Shown here piece by piece: positions 56,953 to 64,000 of a stretch of DNA of 64,000 bases. Source of the stretch: Hemileia vastatrix (Eukaryota > Basidiomycota > Pucciniomycetes > Pucciniales > Zaghouaniaceae); contig JASXTE010000017.1 of NCBI GenBank assembly GCA_030280995.1, positions 9,505,998-9,569,997 of the forward strand. Reading direction: 5' to 3'. Each line of letters opens with the position of its first letter. Position 1 is the stretch's first letter. The notes beneath the pieces are model-generated. The model ran no database searches, was not told where the DNA came from, and saw only the letters and a list, made by a program, of their open reading frames with translations. The position numbers and the translations under genes are program-made.

Positions 56953-58563
56953 ATGATCCTTCTTCCAACCTTTTCGCGCTATGGATATTGTCTTGCAAGC
57001 ATCCTGCTTATTCTTTCAACAAGTGTTTGTAATTATTGTTTCTTTTAAAATTCAATTCCTTGAAAATAATTGTCTTATTCCCTCCATTCAAGGTCCTTAC
57101 CAAAGTGCTCACCACTCTTTCATCGCTTGAACCTCAAATCGATTGGAAAGTCCCTCGAGTCCCTTATGATCCAAACAGTCAATTTTCATCTTCTCAAATC
57201 TCTACCGCAGCTATAGGAACTCGTGAATGGGCTGCTCGTTATCCCCTCTATAACGAACGAGGACCACGACCTCGCATTCAATGGTTAAAGCGTTACTCGT
57301 GGCTTCTAGAATTTGGTCAAGGTAAACTTGATTATTGTCGTACCGTTCCCATTGCAAAATTGGGTAAAGATGGACTTGTAGTTTATCCCCCTGGAACAAA
57401 ACTTGGGCTCGAAGAAGGCGGTGCTGCAAGTTGGGAAAGGGGAAGCCCATTGAGACTTCCAGGTGCAGGGCCGAAGGATGGACTGATAGATGTTGTAGAT
57501 GCAAATAAGGGAAAATGGATATTAACATTTGACGACGGGTACGTTTCACAGTTTCATTAAGATCTAAAGACTCTAAGATTGACCATCGGTCTAATAATTA
57601 TAATTTTAGTCCTTTACCACCTTCAAATTTACTCAACAATGTGTTAAATGAGCTCAAAGTCAAAGCTACACGTTTTTGGGTAGAGATATTTTGATGCTAT
57701 AAGAATCTCTCTTAGTTGGAAATTGATATGTCCAACGTTTGTCTTTTTTTTATCTCCAAGATAGGGAGCAACATTCTCAAATATTGGAACTATGCTGTTC
57801 AAGGTGCTAAGAGGAATGATCATTTGGCCGTTCACACTTGGTATGAGTTCTGTTTTTCAGTTCTATCCCCATCTTTTATTTCATATCAACTTGAACACAC
57901 ATTCTGGAACAGGTCACATTGTCATCTTACCACGCTCACTGATGTACAAATCTTGGGTGAACTAGGATGGTGAGTATTATTACACTTATGTTGATATACT
58001 TGCCATGCATAAATATCAATAATTTTTGGGATCCCTCTGTAGGACAATCCAGATAATCAGTGATATCACTGGAAAAGTTCCAAAATACTACCGTCCCCCT
58101 TTCGGAAATATTGATAACCGAGTACGAGATATTGCTGAAGTGAGCTATAATTCATATAATATTCTAGCTTGCAACATTTTCCTTAGTATTTTTGACCAAC
58201 TTTTGATATTTGTCAATAATACAACTTGAAAAGAATGTTTTCGGGTTGACCACAGTACTGTGGAATTTTGATTCTATGGATTGGGCACTTAATCAAAAAT
58301 ATGCTACCGGTGATCATATTGATCCTCCTGATCCCTCCCGGGACCCAAGAAGAGTTGAAGATGTAGTAAAAAAAATATCTAATTGGGCTAAGACACCAGG
58401 TCGCATAAACCAAACGTTTGGAATCGTTTCATTGGAACACGAACTAAGTGAAGAATCTATACTGGCATTTAAGTATAGTTATAAAAGTATCATTAATGCA
58501 GGATGGAAGGTTGGAACTCTACCTGACTGTATCGATCAAGGACGAGGACAATGGTACCAGTAA
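56953..58563 (+). CDS. Secreted chitin/polysaccharide deacetylase (CE4, NodB fold)
   Basis: Seven exons: 56953-57024, 57093-57538, 57610-57679, 57761-57840, 57913-57969, 58043-58139 and 58234-58563; all phases agree and give 383 residues. Exon 1 encodes a signal peptide (MILLPTFSRYGYCLASILLI). The five NodB motifs are present: TFDDG at 169-173 (catalytic base and metal Asp), HTWSH at 221-225 (metal His pair), RPPFG at 259-263, WNFDSMDW at 284-291 and SLEHE late in exon 7. These are the zinc ligands and catalytic residues of CE4 enzymes. It would remove acetyl groups from chitin in the wall; in plant-infecting rusts this helps avoid plant chitin sensing. No GPI-anchor signal is seen, so it is probably secreted. 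A long N-terminal region (residues 25-160) precedes the domain. Confidence 0.9.
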
Positions 58564-60857
58564 TTTATTTGATGACTGCGTCTTCAAGAACTCTATATTT
58601 CAATTAACATTATTTTTTGAATTAAACAATAATTCATTTTGATGATGTCTCTGGACGTAACTTTTATGGACATAATCTCTTTGCAATGAAATTTGAACAT
58701 TTATCTACCCTATCATCAACTCTTTCAATAAATCACCCCACACGACATCAACTGCAAATAAATAAATAAAATAAGATATATTTAATCATCCATATCATAG
58801 CATTATTAAACCAATAGACATTTTGAATATAATCTTTCACTTTTCTAAATTGTTTCAATTTTAGTTTATTTAGTTTCTCTCCAAATATTGAACTTCACTA
58901 GTCCTGTTAAAGTGTTTTTTCTTTTCTTTTCTTTTCTTTTCTTTTCGTTTCTTTTTTTTTTTTTTTTTTTTGCCATAGTTATTTATATATTTGAAGTAAT
59001 TTCATTTTTAATCGGATTCTCCAATACCACTTGAATAATAATAATAAAATTTTGATTTTTCTCCAACTAAATTTTTTGTATGAAGAGCACATACAATAAA
59101 AGGTGTTTAAGTTGAGAAATAGAAAATAAAGAGAACTGTTGGATAAAATGTTTTTCAGGAATCTATGAATAAGTAATGACTAATTTTTTATTATTATTAT
59201 TATTTTTTTTTTCAGAGAGCTAGACAATAGCTTCTTCGTCTTTCAAATTGACCGAATTGTAAAACTTTTCATTAGATTGGTTACGTTTACTATAAGTGAA
59301 AGGTGGCAATATTTTTATGTTAGATATTGCGAAAAAAAAAAAAATCTAGTTTGAAAATAATATTTCATGATTAATTAACCCAAATTTTCCTAAAAAATTG
59401 ATTGGGTTAAACTTGAGATCTAAACACTGTTTCTCATCCTTTCCTTAAACTCATTACTTCAGGATACATAGTTACACTATTTCTTCAAAAATTATAACTG
59501 AAACATAACACACCTTTGCGAAATCCTAATCTTGGTGTTGATACCTACTATTATTCTTATGACTCTGGTTTTGGTTTCATTATTGATTTAATCAAATATT
59601 TTTCTGATTATATCAAGTCATAATAATCATAATGGCAAAGTATTTCATCTAAAAAGATTGCATTTAGTACCAACTAGAGCAAAAAAAAAAAAAAGAAAAA
59701 AAAAAAAACAGGATAGTATAAACAAATCATATATTTGTTTTCTAAATTAAAGAAATAGAAAATATTTTTTATGTGATGTGTAATTGGATGATTTTCTGGT
59801 AAATATGAAAGCTTAGATTGGGGAAGGTGAAGAGGAGAATTCTCTTTTATTAAAATCATATTATATAAAACACTTTTTTAGGTTTAAAGGTATTTTCTTC
59901 ATACCACCAATAGAGTATGCCAATCATAAGATTCTGGCATGAATACTTTACCATAACTGATACTTACTATCTATCAACCTCTCATTTAACATGCGATTCA
60001 TTTCTTTACAATTTTTATTTTATTTGTCGCATTCTATTTTATTTTCACCTGAATACTAATGTATATTTCTAGTCGTACCAAAAAGTATATTAGATGATAA
60101 AGGAAAAAAAAAAAAACAATGATTAGTTTTGTGATTAGATCATTAAAAACATGAGCAAGAGCAAAATAACTATAGAAGTCTCAAAACATAGCAACACAAA
60201 GTTTTTGAAATCATTTTTTTATTTTTTTTTTCTGCAGTAACTCTTCAAGATTAGACAAATACAAAAACCAAATTTTAAATAAATAAGTAAATGATTCCGC
60301 CGTGAGATGTATCATATAAAAGATACATACCGGAAAATGGTGAGCATTTTGAAACTTGAATGAAAAGATAGATGAGAGAAAGAGAAGGAATACAACAGAG
60401 GAAATGGATATTGTAAGAAAGATGTCTTACTACTGTCTCAACCCAAACTCGATTGATTACCACAACTTGCCAAGGGAAATCGAATAGCTTGTTAAGGCAT
60501 TTGGTGTCGGAGCATGGGGAAACCATACACTATTACAGGTAGCGTTATCTATGCACGTTGTTTGTGCGTACAAGTTTTAATGTGAATGTTTTACTATCTA
60601 TTATTATGACCGTCCAATTTGATTGATCCTATTACAATTACTCTAATCATCCAAAAAATTAGAAAAAAGTTAGGGCCTCTGCGATATCTTACAGGACGCT
60701 GATAGGTGCATTGTATAAGTCTCTAAACCTCAATTAGACAGTTTTTGTCTGTGTGGCGCAACCACTATAAAAGGATTAAAACTACAACATCACCATAATC
60801 AACAAAATAAGGGAATCCGTCGGTGACCAACCATTCGTACATACAGTTGAGTGTAAT
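58564..60857. other. Intergenic region with (TTTTC)n at 58914-58972
   Basis: AT-rich with several A and T runs. No gene, LTR or terminal inverted repeat is recognised. The last 150 bases before 60858 contain CACTATAAAAGGATTAAA at about 60762, a likely TATA box for GT90. Confidence 0.5.
60766..60773 (+). promoter_or_regulatory. Probable TATA box of the GT90 gene
   Basis: TATAAAAG lies about 90 bp before the ATG at 60858, a normal distance for a fungal core promoter, and the region is less AT-rich than its surroundings. Confidence 0.5.
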
Positions 60858-62257
60858 ATGACGTGGTTCCAAACTCGACGAGTTCTCTTTCTAATCATTG
60901 CAATCGTCGGGACAACAATTTTCCTTTACCCGCGCTCGGGCAACGTCAAGTTCTCGCCATCTACCTTACTCAATAAGTCTCTTGAAGCTTTGCCATCGAG
61001 GCCATCACTTAGCAGCCTGGTTCCTGAAAGATTCAAGTGGTCCAATTGGAAGCTCAAGGAAGTGGACGGACTAGAGGAGAGTCTTAAAACGTCTTCAACC
61101 AACAATCAAAGTAATGACTTGATAGTTTCGAATGAAACTGGCAAAAGTGTTGATATACTACCATCCGGGTTGAAGAATTCTCTTTCGCATGCTGGAGGAT
61201 CAGGTGGGTCACAGAAGGACACAAAAATCGTGGAGAAAACCAAATCAGGACTCGTGTATCATTCTAATGGATACTTGCTCATGCCACATCCCAGAAACCA
61301 AACTCAACCAACCACTCAAACTTCACTCCAAGAGCATCCAATCTTAACTCTAATTCAACGAGGTGAAAAAAAGTGGGCCGAAAAGCTTGCCAAGAACTCT
61401 AAAACTTTTGCTGAATGTATCAAAGAATATCGAAGACGATATAATCGAGCACCCCCTTACGGATTTGAAAAATGGTGGGAGTATGCTGAAAAGAATAAAG
61501 TGATTTTAAAGGATGAATATGATCAAATTTACCATGATCTCAAGCCGTTTTTGGCAATGGAAATGGAAGATTTGACGCATCGATCATGGGTCATGGCTAA
61601 CGAACGGCCAGAAACGTTTACATTATCAATAGTCAACAGAAAGGTTCGAATTAGTGGAGTTGAGGGCGGGCTAGCTAGGGCGAAGGATTTGGCTAAATTA
61701 TTGGAGAGATTCTTGGATATGATCCCGTTGGAAGGGGCAGAGTTTAACATGACTTTTACGAAACATGATCAACCTGCTGTTCAGATGACCTGGGGAAGAA
61801 AGCAAAAGATGTTGAATGCTGCTGATTATGGTGAAAGTCAGTAGTAGCGCTATCCACTATATATTTTTTTTTCTTAATATGTCATATTGGCATATTTTAA
61901 AAAGAATCTAGATTACGATTCTATCAAGCCAACAAATTATGCAAGAACTGACCTAGATACATGCTTTTATACTGCAGTTTTTTCGCCATCAGATTATATT
62001 GCACCTGACAATCCAAAGTTATCAAACTGGGCGAACGCTTGCAGTCCAACAAGCCCACTTTACCTCAACGAATCAGGTTCTACAGCAGCAGCAGATCCAT
62101 ATATTGCTCAAGCCTTCAAGTCATTTATCTACGATCATCGTCAATCAATGGATATATGCCTTCATCCAGAAAGTATGAAGCTTCATGGATTTACTGCTGC
62201 TAATGGGACCAACAATGTTGAACTTGTACCACTTTTCACATTTGCCAAAACGACGTA

Positions 62258-62300
<43 letters not shown>

Positions 62301-63508
62301 GCTTCTGTATGAAGCACAAAGACTGATAATATGAATGATGTTTATTTTCCTTGACAACATATGACCGATTGATTCACTTGTTTTTCTACCACTTTAAACT
62401 TGAATATGTGCGTGTGAGTCTAGCACTCAAAGTGATGTATTGGCTACACCACTGGAACAATATAGTGACACGTATATTGGCAATGATGTTCCATGGGAGG
62501 AGAAAAAGTATGCAAAATTATTATGGAGGGGAAGCACAACTGGAGCTGAATTCGAAAAAGGCGTTCAATGGCAAGATAGTCAACGCGCAAGATTACATAT
62601 AATGACCCATCAAACTTCTGGTAAAAAAGAAATTTTAGTAGAAAAAACTAAAATGAAGAGCCAGGCAAATAAAGATAGAGTATTATTGGATGTAGAAGAA
62701 ATTGAAGTCAAGAAGCTGAATGATCAGCTGATGGACACAAGTTTTAGTGGTGGGCCAGTTCAATGTGATCCTGAGACATGTGATTTTATGAAAAAGACTT
62801 TAGAGTTCGCACCAACCATGGGATTGGATGATAGTTACATGGTAAGTAGCAGAAAACATTTAAAAGTTGTGAATAAGTGCTTGGCTAATTTTGTATGTGA
62901 GTTATGTTTGATAAACAAACTTTATGACAGTACAAGTATTTAATAGACGTTGACGGAAATGGGTGGTCTGGACGGTTCCATCGCTTGATGTCAACCAAAT
63001 CAGCGGTGTTGAAGTCCACTATATTTCCAGAGTGGTATGCATCACGGATTCAGCCATGGGTTCAGTAAGTGCCATTTTTTAAAGGTTCATCATAAGATGA
63101 ATCAATGAAAAAGAGATAAAATGATTGACTGACAAAGTATATTGTGAACAGCTATATTCCAATCAAGGTTGATTATTCTGAGTAAGTTTTCAAATACGAA
63201 GCATGTCCAGAGCGTAAAAGTTGAAGTTTGAACCATGGTGCAGCCTATACGATGTAATGTGGTTCTTTGTAGGATCAAATAATCAAATTTCACATGATCA
63301 ACTAGGCAAAAAGATTGCCACCAATGGTAAGCAATGGGCACTAGAACATTGGCGAAAAGAAGATATGGTAAGTTGCATGTATTGAATGAAAGTTGATGTG
63401 GATGTGGACTAACTGAAAGTGCAGGCCAGCTACATGTTCCGTCTCGTCTTGGAATGGCGACGGGTGATGCTGCGTGGTAGTGGGGTGCGTGTGGACTATG
63501 AAGGCTAA
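60858..63508 (+). CDS. GT90/CAP10-like glycosyltransferase
   Basis: Seven exons: 60858-61836, 61912-62254, 62424-62841, 62931-63064, 63152-63181, 63244-63367 and 63425-63508, all in phase, 703 residues. Residues 8-24 are a membrane anchor after a short basic tail (type II, Golgi). A variable stem is followed by the CAP10/GT90 domain: NGYLLMPHP, FEKWWEYA, DVPWEEKKYAKLLWRGS, the signature YLIDVDGNGWSGRFHRL, STIFPEWY and HYIPIKVDYSDLYDVMWFF, ending with EHWRKEDM and FRLVLEWRRV. GT90 enzymes include the Cryptococcus capsule protein Cap10 and the xylosyltransferase Cxt1; the sugar used here is unknown. Intron 2 has a T36-type run and intron 5 is short. The 30-nt fifth exon is supported by phase and motif. 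A TATA box lies about 90 bp upstream. Confidence 0.92.
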
Positions 63509-63936
63509 AACAGGAGGATTATAAGATATTAGTAGTATATGAAAAGACACTAGAACGTTACACTACGGCAAAAGTGTGATATAACCTATAGGTATATCTG
63601 CCGGAAGGTTGGGTATATTCTAGGGAGGAAGGGGACATAAGCTTATGATGGATTTTGTCTAGTTGCATAGGAAAAATGATATTAATCTGATTTTCATTTT
63701 TATACACCCTACATTTGTCATTTTTTTTACCAAATAAAAATTCTCCTTTAAAAAAACATGTTGAAAAACTTTTTCTAAAAAAATATCTTGGGCAGATTTT
63801 TTTTTTTTTTTTTTTTTTTTGTTAGCATGGAAAAAGCAAATCATAAGTTTTTTTTTTTTAATTGTATTTTTTTTTTTAAAGAAAAAAAAATCTTAAAAGA
63901 GGTTTTTTTTTTATATACATTAAAGAAGATTTTTTA

Positions 63937-63985
<49 letters not shown>

Positions 63986-64000
63986 ATTTTACTTGAAAAA
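63509..64000. other. 3' flank of GT90; long A and T homopolymers
   Basis: No gene is seen. T runs at about 63799-63821 and 63849-63858 and an A run of more than 40 at about 63940-63982 end the window. Some run lengths may be assembly artefacts. Confidence 0.5.

Overview
The window looks like a repeat-rich, AT-rich chromosome segment of a basidiomycete fungus, most probably a rust (Pucciniales). Evidence: small multi-exon genes with 50-170 bp GT-AG introns, very dense LTR retrotransposons, and a transposon-linked protein family (here called E) with a motif set I associate with rust hypothetical proteins. The species is not identified. Conserved host genes sit at the two ends (1-1803 and 53744-63508) and one lies in the middle (29835-31661). 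Nearly everything else is mobile DNA.

Layout. 1-1803 (-): Notchless/Rsa4 ribosome-assembly WD40 protein, cut by the window edge. 2473-3246: PIF/Harbinger-like MITE. 3594-9476: decayed chromodomain Ty3/gypsy element with a 5' LTR (family F) only. 10330-24085: a nest in which a solo LTR (family C) is split by a TIR element (E1), E1 is split by a Ty3/gypsy element with both LTRs (retro-1, TSD GATAA), and the 3' LTR of retro-1 carries a MITE; a second TIR element (E2) lies beside E1. 25667-28091: LTR F split by further LTR and MITE insertions. 28626-29105: MITE. 29835-31661 (+): RGS-domain membrane protein of Rax1 type. 32082-35327: MITEs and an LTR A split by a solo LTR B. 36126-46614: second, related Ty3/gypsy element (retro-2), its integrase cut by a solo LTR C. 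47660-47990: remnant with coiled-coil repeats. 48083-50646: two more solo LTRs. 51180-53339 (-): E-family gene split by a solo LTR B. 53744-63508 (+): three glycan genes in tandem, a GT25-like glycosyltransferase, a CE4 chitin deacetylase and a GT90/CAP10-like glycosyltransferase.

Exon structures for Notchless, the RGS protein, GT25, the deacetylase and GT90 were worked out by hand from splice signals and reading-frame phase; every junction keeps frame. Repeat borders were set by terminal TG..CA or inverted repeats plus matching target-site duplications (TSDs). Nine insertions have 5-bp TSDs: GATAA, GAGCT, TATAT, AATAT, CTTAC, TTCAT, ATTTA, CCTTC and CCTTG; a tenth, GAAGT, is weaker.

The most notable points are the insertion nests that can be ordered in time; the E family, present three times and always inside or next to transposons; an exon-like reading frame that overlaps gag and is kept in both gypsy elements, ending at a GTAAGT donor; stop codons in the old gypsy element that fit TCGA to TTGA mutation; and the three secretory-pathway glycan genes. 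I found no CRISPR array, rRNA or convincing tRNA. Nothing here is clearly a new functional system; the E family and the overlapping gag frame are the best candidates for undescribed biology.
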